Source of the DNA: JAWXBT01 sp964523015
GTDB taxonomy: Bacteria; Bdellovibrionota_C; UBA2361; J135
DNA: 5,786 nt
Reading direction: 5' to 3'
Assembly (NCBI GenBank): GCA_964523015.1
Contig: CAZFXN010000093.1
Span: forward strand, 1 to 5,786
The notes beneath the pieces are model-generated. The model worked only from the letters and a program-made list of their open reading frames with translations, did no database searches and was not told where the DNA came from. Position numbers and translations under genes: made by a program. Each line of letters opens with the position of its first letter. Position 1 is the first letter of the stretch. This document shows positions 1 through 5,714 of the stretch, in pieces.

Positions 1-110
1 TGCCTGAGTTAGGAAGTGGTCTCGGAAAGGCCATTAATAACTTTAAGAAATCTTACAAAGAGGGTTCAACTATCGATGTTACTGACAAAGAGGATGGGGA
101 GAAAAAATAA
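1..110 (+). CDS. tatA: Sec-independent translocase subunit, TatA/E family (3' end only)
   Basis: Partial gene: the reading frame enters at base 3 (bases 1-2 finish a codon, probably Leu) and stops with TAA at 108-110, leaving 35 visible residues. The first residues, PELGSGLGKAINNFKKS, match the conserved hinge and amphipathic helix that follow the single N-terminal membrane helix of TatA/TatE proteins. A short charged, Lys/Asp/Glu-rich tail ends in EKK, as is usual for this family. Known role: TatA oligomerises with TatBC at the inner membrane to let folded twin-arginine proteins cross. The membrane helix lies outside the window, so TatA and TatB cannot be told apart with certainty. The short tail favours TatA/E, because TatB tails are usually much longer. 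The gene converges on the minus-strand gene that ends at 134, and I see no convincing hairpin terminator in the 23-base gap. Confidence 0.85.
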   Translation, partial: PELGSGLGKAINNFKKSYKEGSTIDVTDKEDGEKK

Positions 111-133
111 GTAGCGAAGAAGTAGCTTTAGAA

Positions 134-1315
134 TTATCCCTGTGCCCTTACGCTGTAGATTCTAATTGAAAAATAGGCAGCGTGATTTATATCATCACCA
201 AGAAGTGCCACAGTAAACTTCTCAGTTTGGTTTGGCTCAAGGACGAATCTTTTTGGTCCCTTTGCATCTTGTAATGATTCAATCATCTTTGGAGATAAAG
301 ATTTTACTCTAGTATTAACAAGTGCAGTAGCTGAGCTTGTTAGGGATTTTTTAACGATTGCTCCCTCTCGATCGAATGCTTGGGCTTCAAGTTGCACCGC
401 CCCAAATTTTTGGTTTGTTTTGTTTTGAATCTCTCCAGAGATAAGAGCTACTTCCTCGCCGCTATCTAAAATAATCTTAGTAAATTCTGTCTCCATGATG
501 TGTAGTCCTGCTGGAGCCATTCTTGATGCTGCTGGTACTATTGCTGAAATTACAGAGCTTGCACTGTCCGGATTTTTAACAAAATAAAAGGTTACAAGAC
601 TTAGTGTGAGTAAGAATATAAGGATCGGAGTAGCAATAGAGAGAAGATCTTGCCAGCGACCAGAGGTCAGTTGACCTGATTGTCGATCAGAGTGCTGCGA
701 ATTAACTTGGGCCATCTGCTCTGTTGACCTCATACGCTGATCCTGTTTTGAGCTTGAATCAGTGGGTTCTTTTGACTTATCTTTTTTTGTAAATATATTT
801 ACATTCTTTAATAGTTCAATTGCTTTCATCTGTCTTCGGGGCCTAACTTCTCTGCTGCCCTCTCCGCCTATTGTGCCGGAGCTAGATAGTTTTGCCTGTG
901 CGCTTGTTTGATAAGAGTCCTGTTGATAAGAGTTCAGCTGATTATCCTGGTGAGAAGATTCGTGTCTAGATGATTCATGCCTAGTAGATTCATGCCTAGT
1001 AGATTCATGTGGTGCAGAAACGCCACTTGATAAATTCGGCTCTTTTGAAATATCAAAGAATCTTGAAGCAGCCGATGAGGTCGTATTGTTTCTTTGAGCA
1101 GAAACCGCCTCCTTAGAATCATTGGCAGCTTCAACGCGAAGTGCTGCTGGGCTTACTCGAAAAACGTTATCACATCGGGAGCAGTGAAAATTCGGTTCAG
1201 CATGTTTTCTTATAATGTCATTTTTAACGCAGAATCTAGTTCCGCATGATGGACAATCGATAACTGTTTTACCGGAGTAATCGAAACCTTTTTGAGAAAT
1301 TCCTATGGCCATCAT
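134..1315 (-). CDS. MJ0042-type zinc-ribbon and DUF3426 single-pass membrane protein
   Basis: A 393-residue protein of unknown role. Residues 19-54 form a zinc ribbon with two CxxC knuckles, C21-x2-C24 and C45-x2-C48, in the pattern of the MJ0042 family (VIDCPSCGTRF ... FHCSRCDNVFRV). Residues 60-220 are a polar, Ser/Gln/His-rich linker that is probably disordered and contains pentapeptide repeats of the HESTR/HESSR type at about 103-122. One hydrophobic segment at about 224-246 is a likely membrane helix. Residues 271-390 resemble DUF3426, a beta-rich domain (LHIMETEFTKI, LISGEIQNKT, LEPNQTEKFTVAL). Inferred topology is zinc ribbon in the cytoplasm and DUF3426 in the periplasm. The first of two adjacent ATG codons is preferred: AGGAG (complement of 1325-1329) lies 9 bases before it and 12 before the second. 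It is transcribed divergently from glutamate dehydrogenase. Architecture is clear; function is not established. Confidence 0.85.
   Translation of the reverse strand: MMAIGISQKGFDYSGKTVIDCPSCGTRFCVKNDIIRKHAEPNFHCSRCDNVFRVSPAALRVEAANDSKEAVSAQRNNTTSSAASRFFDISKEPNLSSGVSAPHESTRHESTRHESSRHESSHQDNQLNSYQQDSYQTSAQAKLSSSGTIGGEGSREVRPRRQMKAIELLKNVNIFTKKDKSKEPTDSSSKQDQRMRSTEQMAQVNSQHSDRQSGQLTSGRWQDLLSIATPILIFLLTLSLVTFYFVKNPDSASSVISAIVPAASRMAPAGLHIMETEFTKIILDSGEEVALISGEIQNKTNQKFGAVQLEAQAFDREGAIVKKSLTSSATALVNTRVKSLSPKMIESLQDAKGPKRFVLEPNQTEKFTVALLGDDINHAAYFSIRIYSVRAQG
908..937. repeat. Two 15-base tandem units within the zinc-ribbon/DUF3426 gene
   Basis: Two near-identical 15-base units, TTGATAAGAGTCCTG (908-922) and TTGATAAGAGTTCAG (923-937), lie head to tail and differ at three positions. 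Because 15 is a multiple of three, the duplication keeps frame. On the minus strand it encodes the SYQQD/SYQ-type part of the linker (about residues 129-136). Confidence 0.75.
957..1009. repeat. 15-base tandem repeat encoding HESTR/HESSR pentapeptides
   Basis: Units start at 957, 972, 987 and 1002. The units at 972 and 987 are identical (GATTCATGCCTAGTA). The first has diverged at a few positions, and the last keeps only its first 8 bases before the sequence departs. Read on the minus strand this gives successive HESTR, HESTR, HESSR and HESSH units in the linker between zinc ribbon and membrane helix. The identity of the two middle units suggests recent slippage or duplication. Confidence 0.85.
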
Positions 1316-1395
1316 CTGCTATTGCTCCTAACTATTATCCGACCTATTAGTGGACCTTTTATCTGTCTAGAAATGGAATATCTTATTGAAGTTAC

Positions 1396-1424
1396 AGTAT
1401 ATTTCATGATCCAGAGATAGTAAA
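1396..1424 (-). promoter_or_regulatory. Candidate sigma-70 promoter for the zinc-ribbon/DUF3426 gene
   Basis: On the minus strand, TTTACT (complement of 1419-1424, 4 of 6 matches to TTGACA) is followed after exactly 17 bases by TATACT (complement of 1396-1401, 5 of 6 matches to TATAAT). A start near 1389 would give a leader of about 74 bases before the ATG. The hexamers are seen directly; promoter activity is inferred, and in AT-rich DNA such matches can arise by chance. Confidence 0.4.
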
Positions 1425-1601
1425 ATAGCCTAGTAAACTTATTTTACAGGCATGTTTATTAACCCAAGCCATACTAACCAACTTAAACCATTAGTCTAAT
1501 TTCAACCATAGGGAAAATGCTAATAAAGTAGAAGCCTCTCAATTTATCCTAGATCTCTATCGCATACAGTAAGAGTACTGGACATCGATGAGAGACTATA
1601 G

Positions 1602-1618
1602 TTGACTTGCTCGGTCAA
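1602..1618. promoter_or_regulatory. Inverted repeat upstream of glutamate dehydrogenase, possible operator
   Basis: TTGAC and GTCAA form perfect 5-base arms around a 7-base spacer. The repeat lies 41 bases before the start codon and directly abuts the -10-like TATAGT at 1597-1602, a position where a bound regulator could block or shape transcription. The arms are short, so chance is a real alternative. Confidence 0.25.
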
Positions 1619-1647
1619 ATATCTGTTCGACAGAAATTTTATTTTCC

Positions 1648-1651
1648 GGAG
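1648..1651 (+). promoter_or_regulatory. Shine-Dalgarno site of glutamate dehydrogenase
   Basis: GGAG lies 8 bases before the ATG at 1660 and supports that start. It is the clearest ribosome-binding site on the plus strand of this window; the three genes that follow have much weaker ones. Confidence 0.7.
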
Positions 1652-1659
1652 CAAGGTTT

Positions 1660-2919
1660 ATGAGTGATGCAATTTTTGAACAAGCAAGTAAGAGACTTGA
1701 TGCCGCCCTAAAGTACTACAAGGCCGATTCTGAAACTATTGAGATACTAAAAGCTCCGAAAGCATCCTTGCAAGTTTCTGTCCCAGTTAGAATGGATGAT
1801 GGATCATTAAAAATATTCCAAGGATTTAGAGTTCAATACAATGATGCTCTTGGGCCAGCAAAAGGCGGCATAAGATATCATCCAAATGTTTCCTTCGATG
1901 AGGTTAAGACATTAGCTTTTTGGATGACTTTTAAATGCGCTGCTGCAGGACTTCCATACGGCGGCGGAAAAGGTGGAATTATCGTTAATCCAAAAGTGAT
2001 GTCTTTGGCTGAGATAGAGAGGATGAGTCGGACATATATTGCTGCAATTGCTGATGTTATTGGGCCAGATCAAGATGTGCCTGCTCCCGATGTATACACT
2101 AATCCTATGATAATGGGATGGATGGCTGATGAGTATTCAAAGATTAAAAGATCTTGGCAGCCTGCCGTAATTACTGGCAAGCCGATCGCCCTTGGTGGTT
2201 CCTTAGGTCGTGACGATGCTACAGCACGTGGCGGATTTTACTCTCTACAGTGCCTGAGATCTAAGTTGGGACTAAGTAGTGTAGATCTTACAGTTGCTAT
2301 TCAAGGATACGGTAATGCCGGTTATCATTTCGCGCGAATTGCAAAGAAAGCAGGATACAAGATCATTGCAGTTTCTGATTCAGGTGGCGGAGTTTTTTGT
2401 AGCTCTGGAATTGATCCTGAAAATGTCGCTGCTCATAAAGAGGCAACAGGATCAGTAAAAGGAATGACAGGATGTGATCAGATATCTAATGAAGACTTAA
2501 TTGGACTGCAAGTTGATATCTTAGTACCAGCCGCTTTGGAAAACGTAATTACAAAATCTAACGCCGCTAAAGTAAGAGCCAAGTGTGTTGTTGAATTAGC
2601 TAATGGCCCTATCGATAATGAGGGGGACGCCATTATTCATGAAGCAGGAATACCAGTTATTCCAGATATCTTGGCAAATTCAGGGGGAGTTACAGTTAGT
2701 TACTTTGAATGGGTCCAAAATAGACAGGGATACTATTGGGGCGTTGAAGAGGTGCACCAAAAGTTAACTATTAGTATGGAGAAGGCCTCAAATGCAATCT
2801 TTGACCTTAGTCAGATCCACAAAACACCACTTAGAACAGCTGCTTATATGTCAGCCCTAAAAAGGATCGATGAGGCTGTTAGGTGCAAAGGAACACAGAA
2901 AGACTACGCTAAAAAATAG
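1660..2919 (+). CDS. gdhA: Glutamate dehydrogenase, hexameric Glu/Leu/Phe/Val dehydrogenase family
   Basis: Cytoplasmic enzyme that interconverts glutamate with 2-oxoglutarate and ammonia using NAD(P). The 419 residues match the usual length of about 415-450. The N-terminal substrate domain carries GPAKGGIRYHP (65-75), FKCAAAGLPYGGGKGG (91-106) and DVPAPDVYTNPM (139-150). K68, K92, K104 and D144 have exactly the spacing of K89, K113, K125 and D165 in Clostridium symbiosum glutamate dehydrogenase. Lys at position 68 favours glutamate, because leucine and phenylalanine dehydrogenases carry a hydrophobic residue there (GPALGG or GPAIGG). The Rossmann motif GYGNAG is at 216-221, and SYFEWVQN at 347-354 is typical of glutamate enzymes. 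Coenzyme choice cannot be settled: the strand-end motif SDSGG (239-243) occurs in both NAD and NADP forms. The gene appears to stand alone, with its own ribosome-binding site and intergenic regions on both sides. Confidence 0.95.
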   Translation: MSDAIFEQASKRLDAALKYYKADSETIEILKAPKASLQVSVPVRMDDGSLKIFQGFRVQYNDALGPAKGGIRYHPNVSFDEVKTLAFWMTFKCAAAGLPYGGGKGGIIVNPKVMSLAEIERMSRTYIAAIADVIGPDQDVPAPDVYTNPMIMGWMADEYSKIKRSWQPAVITGKPIALGGSLGRDDATARGGFYSLQCLRSKLGLSSVDLTVAIQGYGNAGYHFARIAKKAGYKIIAVSDSGGGVFCSSGIDPENVAAHKEATGSVKGMTGCDQISNEDLIGLQVDILVPAALENVITKSNAAKVRAKCVVELANGPIDNEGDAIIHEAGIPVIPDILANSGGVTVSYFEWVQNRQGYYWGVEEVHQKLTISMEKASNAIFDLSQIHKTPLRTAAYMSALKRIDEAVRCKGTQKDYAKK

Positions 2920-2946
2920 TGCGGATCGAAAGTACTATAATCATGT

Positions 2947-2967
2947 TTTAGCTTTTTGCTGAATTTT
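2947..2967 (+). terminator. Weak intrinsic terminator candidate after glutamate dehydrogenase
   Basis: TTTAGC and GCTGAA pair over six positions (one G-U pair) around a TTTTT loop, and the stem is followed at once by TTTT (2964-2967). It starts 28 bases after the stop codon, a fitting place. The stem is short and AT-rich, so it would be a weak terminator at best. Confidence 0.3.
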
Positions 2968-3035
2968 AGCATACTATGCATTCTTGTAGCGCATTATAGT
3001 GAATCATTGTGCACTATTGATTGTGGACAGCTCAG

Positions 3036-3054
3036 TTAAGTTAAAGTAACTTAA
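3036..3054. promoter_or_regulatory. Perfect 19-base palindrome upstream of scpA, candidate operator
   Basis: TTAAGTTA and TAACTTAA are perfect 8-base inverted arms around AAG. The element lies 95 bases before the scpA start. An AT-rich palindrome of this size fits a dimeric repressor or activator site better than a terminator, since no T-run follows. No binding protein can be named from the sequence. Confidence 0.4.
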
Positions 3055-3077
3055 ACCTAGTGTCCTTCATTAAGTAT

Positions 3078-3119
3078 CAACTAACTCGTGGGTGGCTTCT
3101 TCGAGCCAGCGGGTTGTTG
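3078..3119 (+). other. Stem-loop in the scpA leader
   Basis: The inner stem TGGCT (3093-3097) pairs with AGCCA (3104-3108) around the six-base loop TCTTCG. Below an asymmetric internal loop, AACTCG (3083-3088) pairs with CGGGTT (3110-3115) with one G-U pair, and flanking bases CAA (3078-3080) can pair with TTG (3117-3119) past a T-G pair and a bulge. A T-run (3131-3136) begins 11 bases after the stem, too far for a standard intrinsic terminator. It could be a leader structure that affects scpA translation, or a late terminator for the upstream gene. Confidence 0.35.
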
Positions 3120-3149
3120 TTTGGTTAAGATTTTTTATAGAGCTAAATC

Positions 3150-4106
3150 TTGGAAGAGAGTAATAGTACTGCACCATATGCCTCAGATAGTGATGCCTCA
3201 GATAGTGGTATCTCGTCGCCATCAATAGGATCAGGGATCGTCCCTAGTTTTTTTGAGGTTAAGTTAGATACATTTGATGGGCCGATAGATCTTTTGCTTC
3301 ATTTGGTGAAAAATCATGAGCTTGAGATCGAGCGAATATCACTGGCTGCAGTTACAGAGCAGTACCTAGCTTGCATTGAGAAGATGCAGGAATTTGATCT
3401 TGATATCGCAGCAGAATATTTAGTTGTTGCTGCCACCTTACTTTCAATTAAAGCAGCAGTACTTTTACAAGATCCACTGCAGTTTGAAAATGAACTTGAA
3501 TCAACAATGCCAGATCCTCATAGAGAGCTTTTGGAGCGCCTCCGGTCAGCTCAAATTTACAAAGATGGCGCGCAAGTTTTGGGTAATCGGGATCTTTTAG
3601 GTGTTCATGTTTTTGATCGACCCCCATCCCTTTCTGATTTTGAAGATCCAGAAGAGGTTTACCGTCCTCATGATTCGATGTTGTTAGGACAGGCATTTCA
3701 AAAACTTCTTGAACGTGTTGGTAAAGAGGGATTCCTTCTTAAAATTGAAGTTGATTCAGTCACTGTTGTTGAGCGGATGGTAAAAGTTCTTGATCTACTT
3801 AGGGAGTCCCGAGGACCAGTTTCTTTTACTAAGCTGATCCCTGATCTTACAAGCAGAATGTCTTTGGTGAATTCCTTTATTGCAATCTTAGAGCTATGCC
3901 GACGTTGTGCTATTAGAATCATTCAGGATGATAATTTTAAAGAGATACAGATCGCTCTTGGAAGTATCGTAATTGATGATCAACAGCTGACTTCTGAGTT
4001 TGATGTTAATAGTGCAATTAGCAGTTCGGGTGATGGCTCGGGTAATGAGTCTGATGAAAACTCAGAAAACACAAAAGTTGCAGCCAATCTTACAGTTAAT
4101 GGATAA
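3150..4106 (+). CDS. scpA: Segregation and condensation protein A (kleisin)
   Basis: ScpA bridges the head domains of the SMC dimer and binds ScpB, forming the condensin-like complex that compacts and segregates the chromosome. The 318 residues exceed the usual 240-270 because of tails. Residues 34-110 hold the N-terminal kleisin region (FFEVKLDTFDGPIDLLLHLV, then EYLVVAATLLSIKAAVLL at 89-106). Residues 221-270 form the C-terminal winged helix (FIAILELCRRCAIRIIQDDNFKEIQI). Residues 1-33 are a Ser/Asp-rich extension with an ASDSD/ASDSG duplication. Residues 293-307 form an acidic Ser/Gly/Asp/Glu tail of degenerate four-residue units. The start is TTG: an in-frame TAA sits at 3144-3146, and there is no in-frame ATG or GTG before the conserved domain. 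No good Shine-Dalgarno site precedes it. It ends in tandem stops TAATAA, and scpB follows after 22 bases. Confidence 0.93.
   Translation: MEESNSTAPYASDSDASDSGISSPSIGSGIVPSFFEVKLDTFDGPIDLLLHLVKNHELEIERISLAAVTEQYLACIEKMQEFDLDIAAEYLVVAATLLSIKAAVLLQDPLQFENELESTMPDPHRELLERLRSAQIYKDGAQVLGNRDLLGVHVFDRPPSLSDFEDPEEVYRPHDSMLLGQAFQKLLERVGKEGFLLKIEVDSVTVVERMVKVLDLLRESRGPVSFTKLIPDLTSRMSLVNSFIAILELCRRCAIRIIQDDNFKEIQIALGSIVIDDQQLTSEFDVNSAISSSGDGSGNESDENSENTKVAANLTVNG
3180..3209. repeat. 15-base tandem duplication at the scpA 5' end
   Basis: GCCTCAGATAGTGAT (3180-3194) is followed directly by GCCTCAGATAGTGGT (3195-3209), with one mismatch. It is in frame and encodes ASDSD then ASDSG (residues 11-20) in the non-conserved N-terminal extension. 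Confidence 0.85.
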
Positions 4107-4112
4107 TAAGTA

Positions 4113-4140
4113 GTATGAGCAAAGAAGTATGAGTGAAGAA
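4113..4140 (+). repeat. 14-base tandem duplication spanning the scpB start codon
   Basis: GTATGAGCAAAGAA (4113-4126) and GTATGAGTGAAGAA (4127-4140) match at 12 of 14 positions. The second copy carries the scpB ATG at 4129. The first copy carries an ATG at 4115 that opens a five-codon frame (MSKEV), whose TGA (4130-4132) overlaps the scpB ATG as ATGA. This is an arrangement known to permit translational coupling by re-initiation. The duplication is seen directly; any coupling is inferred. Confidence 0.7.
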
Positions 4141-4908
4141 GAGATAAAAGATATAGAAAATTTGAAAGCTAGTGAGGTTGAAAATGACTCTGAGAATAAC
4201 GCTGAGAGTGATACAGATAATTTAGATGGAACGAACTCTCCTCCATCCACAGAGTCACGACCACAGATTACCATAGAGGATTTGCCCAGTCTTTTTGAAG
4301 CACTTCTTTTTGTTGCTGGAAGTCCGATAACATTAAGCAAGCTCTGTGCGCTCTCTAAGTTCGACGAACGAGAGGCACGGGATGCCCTCGATGTTTTAAA
4401 GAACTCATTAGAAAGCAGAGTAGCCCCAATTGAATTGATTGAGGTAAATGAAGGATTTCAACTTAGAACTATGGAATTTTTCGCGCCATTTATTCAAGAT
4501 TTCAAAAAATCAAAACCAAAACGACTCAGTGCCCCTGCTCTAGAAACTTTGGCTGTCGTTGCTTACAGGCAACCAGTAGTAAAAAGCGATATAGAGGCGA
4601 TTCGTGGAGTGGATGTAACACCAACTCTTAAAACGTTACTAGATCGAAAACTTGTTAGAATAATTGGTTACCAGGCAACTGTCGGACAGCCAGCACTTTA
4701 TGGAACGACCGATCAGTTTTTAGAGCTGTTCGGATTAAAGTCTTTAACTGAGCTACCTGCATTAAAAGATCTTAAAGAGTTAAGTGAAGATCCGGGTGAA
4801 GGTGGTCTTGATAGTGATCATGAGGATGTAGAGAGCGAAGATACAGATCTTTCTATTGGTCAACTCGTTGATGATCAAGTCACTGAGCAAAAAGCAGCCA
4901 ACGAATAA
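4129..4908 (+). CDS. scpB: Segregation and condensation protein B
   Basis: ScpB is the dimeric winged-helix partner of ScpA in the SMC complex and acts on the nucleoid. Of 259 residues, the family core lies at about 52-205. A first winged helix begins at LFEALLFVAGSPITLSKL (55-72). A second carries the signature LSAPALETLAVVAYRQPVVKSDIEAIRGVDV (in two parts: 133-147 and 148-163), then VGQPALYGTTDQFLELFGL at 185-203. Typical ScpB is about 180-220 residues. The excess here is an acidic N-terminal extension (1-50) and an acidic C-terminal tail (219-259, rich in Asp, Glu and Ser), both probably disordered. The upstream in-frame region has no conserved sequence, and the start at 4129 has only a weak GA-rich ribosome site (AAAGAAG). 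The gap to rluB is 16 bases, so scpA, scpB and rluB are almost certainly one operon. Confidence 0.94.
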   Translation: MSEEEIKDIENLKASEVENDSENNAESDTDNLDGTNSPPSTESRPQITIEDLPSLFEALLFVAGSPITLSKLCALSKFDEREARDALDVLKNSLESRVAPIELIEVNEGFQLRTMEFFAPFIQDFKKSKPKRLSAPALETLAVVAYRQPVVKSDIEAIRGVDVTPTLKTLLDRKLVRIIGYQATVGQPALYGTTDQFLELFGLKSLTELPALKDLKELSEDPGEGGLDSDHEDVESEDTDLSIGQLVDDQVTEQKAANE

Positions 4909-4924
4909 TTCAATTTGGATATAA

Positions 4925-5683
4925 GTGAAAAAAAAAGACCAGTTAGTAAGATTGCAGAAGTATCTCTCTGAGTGTGGAGTGGCATCTCGTCGGAAATCAG
5001 AGGAGCTGATTACGGATGGTAAAGTTTTTGTAAACGGCAAACGGATTACTGAATTAGGAACCAAGGTAGATCCTTCGGAGGATACAGTACGGGTAAGAAA
5101 AAAAGTAATCCGTTCTCAAGAAAAAGGGATTATTTTATTAAACAAGCCACGCCATGTGATCTCTAGCATGAGCGATCCGGAAGGACGCCCAACAGTCGCT
5201 GATTATTTAACGAAACGGTATAGCTCATACTATCCAGTTGGGCGACTTGATTGGGATACCACCGGCCTTTTGATTTTGACCAATGATGGTGAGATGGCTG
5301 ATAAGTTAATGCATCCACGCAATCAGTTCTCTCGTATTTATCACACTCGAGTAGCTGGTGTTATTAGTGAGAAAACATATAAGAAGTTAGAAGCAGGGGT
5401 GTATCTTGATGGCCAACTGGTTCAATGTAAGCTGAAAGAGCTCCAAGTCCAAGATGATGCAACCTGGCTTGAGGTCATTGTGACAGAGGGGAGAAATCAT
5501 CTTGTTAAAAAAATCATGGAGAAGGTGAGACATCCTGTTCAGAAATTAAAACGGATATCGCACGGGCCATTTAAGCTTGGAAACCTGCAAGTTGGTCAAA
5601 TTAGACACCTTACTGAGGGGGAGTATATTCGATATAAGATCAAGGTCGATAAGTTTAGACCAGAAAAAAACGCAGACGTTTGA
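4925..5683 (+). CDS. rluB: 23S rRNA pseudouridine synthase, RluB/RsuA family
   Basis: Converts a uridine in large-subunit rRNA to pseudouridine (U2605 in Escherichia coli numbering for RluB). The 252 residues begin with an S4 RNA-binding domain at about 8-55 (RLQKYLSECGVASRRKSEELI, split here as 9-18 and 19-29). The pseudouridine synthase domain starts near 68. The motif GRLDWDTTGLLILTNDG (106-122) contains the catalytic Asp, D109. The third family motif, EGRNHLVKKIMEKVRHPV (178-195), has Leu at 183 where Gln is usual (EGRNRQVRR). The start is GTG, with only a weak site (GGA, 4917-4919) five bases before it. RluB rather than RluE, RluF or RsuA is chosen because rluB commonly follows scpB; sequence alone would allow a sister family. 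The stop codon TGA (5681-5683) lies inside the -35 box of the tRNA promoter. Confidence 0.9.
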   Translation: MKKKDQLVRLQKYLSECGVASRRKSEELITDGKVFVNGKRITELGTKVDPSEDTVRVRKKVIRSQEKGIILLNKPRHVISSMSDPEGRPTVADYLTKRYSSYYPVGRLDWDTTGLLILTNDGEMADKLMHPRNQFSRIYHTRVAGVISEKTYKKLEAGVYLDGQLVQCKLKELQVQDDATWLEVIVTEGRNHLVKKIMEKVRHPVQKLKRISHGPFKLGNLQVGQIRHLTEGEYIRYKIKVDKFRPEKNADV

Positions 5684-5709
5684 CATTATTACCCTATTTC
5701 ACATATAAA
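5680..5709 (+). promoter_or_regulatory. Strong sigma-70-type promoter of the initiator tRNA
   Basis: A perfect -35 hexamer TTGACA (5680-5685) and TATAAA (5704-5709, 5 of 6 matches to TATAAT) are 18 bases apart. The following bases GCCTC (5710-5714) make a GC-rich discriminator of the kind found at stable-RNA promoters under stringent control. The predicted start at about 5715-5717 falls on the first bases of the mature tRNA, leaving almost no leader. The -35 overlaps the rluB stop codon. Hexamers are seen; strength and regulation are inferred. Confidence 0.75.
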
Positions 5710-5714
5710 GCCTC

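Larger units (their letters stand above)
1316..1659. other. Divergent intergenic region
   Basis: These 344 AT-rich bases separate the two divergent genes and must hold both promoters. I see no credible small gene or RNA gene. On the minus strand there is a reasonable sigma-70-type promoter (listed separately). On the plus strand the best -10-like hexamer is TATAGT at 1597-1602, but it has no good -35 at 16-18 bases. A short inverted repeat at 1602-1618 directly follows it. The middle (about 1440-1560) shows no structure that I can support. Confidence 0.6.
2920..3149. other. Repeat-rich intergenic region before the scp operon
   Basis: These 230 non-coding bases hold a weak terminator-like hairpin just after glutamate dehydrogenase, a perfect 11-base palindrome GCATA-C-TATGC (2969-2979), an inverted repeat ATAGTG/CACTAT (2996-3001 and 3012-3017), a 19-base palindrome (3036-3054) and a stem-loop (3078-3119). 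TATAAT at 2936-2941 is a perfect -10 hexamer but has no matching -35. I could not fix the scpA promoter; TTGTTG-N16-TATAGA (3114-3141) is only a weak candidate. No open frame or RNA gene is convincing here. Confidence 0.5.

Noticed and set aside
957..1009. Direct repeats resembling a small CRISPR array
   Set aside because: The units are contiguous with no spacers, keep reading frame and encode a pentapeptide repeat, so this is an in-gene tandem repeat.
934..1134. Second minus-strand frame inside the zinc-ribbon gene
   Set aside because: It is an alternative frame through the repeat-rich linker; its MNLLGMNLLGM-like pattern simply reflects the 15-base repeat.
1602..1607. TTGACT as a -35 box for glutamate dehydrogenase
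   Set aside because: No -10-like hexamer is found 16-19 bases downstream; the site is better described as one arm of an inverted repeat.
2936..2941. Perfect -10 hexamer TATAAT after glutamate dehydrogenase
   Set aside because: At 16-18 bases upstream there is only A-rich sequence at the end of the coding region, with no -35 match, and about 200 bases would separate it from scpA.
3448..4340. Three minus-strand open frames opposite scpA and scpB
   Set aside because: They are short, without motifs or ribosome sites, and lie fully or mostly antisense to conserved coding sequence.
4780..5064. Minus-strand open frame across the scpB-rluB junction
   Set aside because: It overlaps two well-supported genes, has no recognisable motif and is a by-product of their codons.
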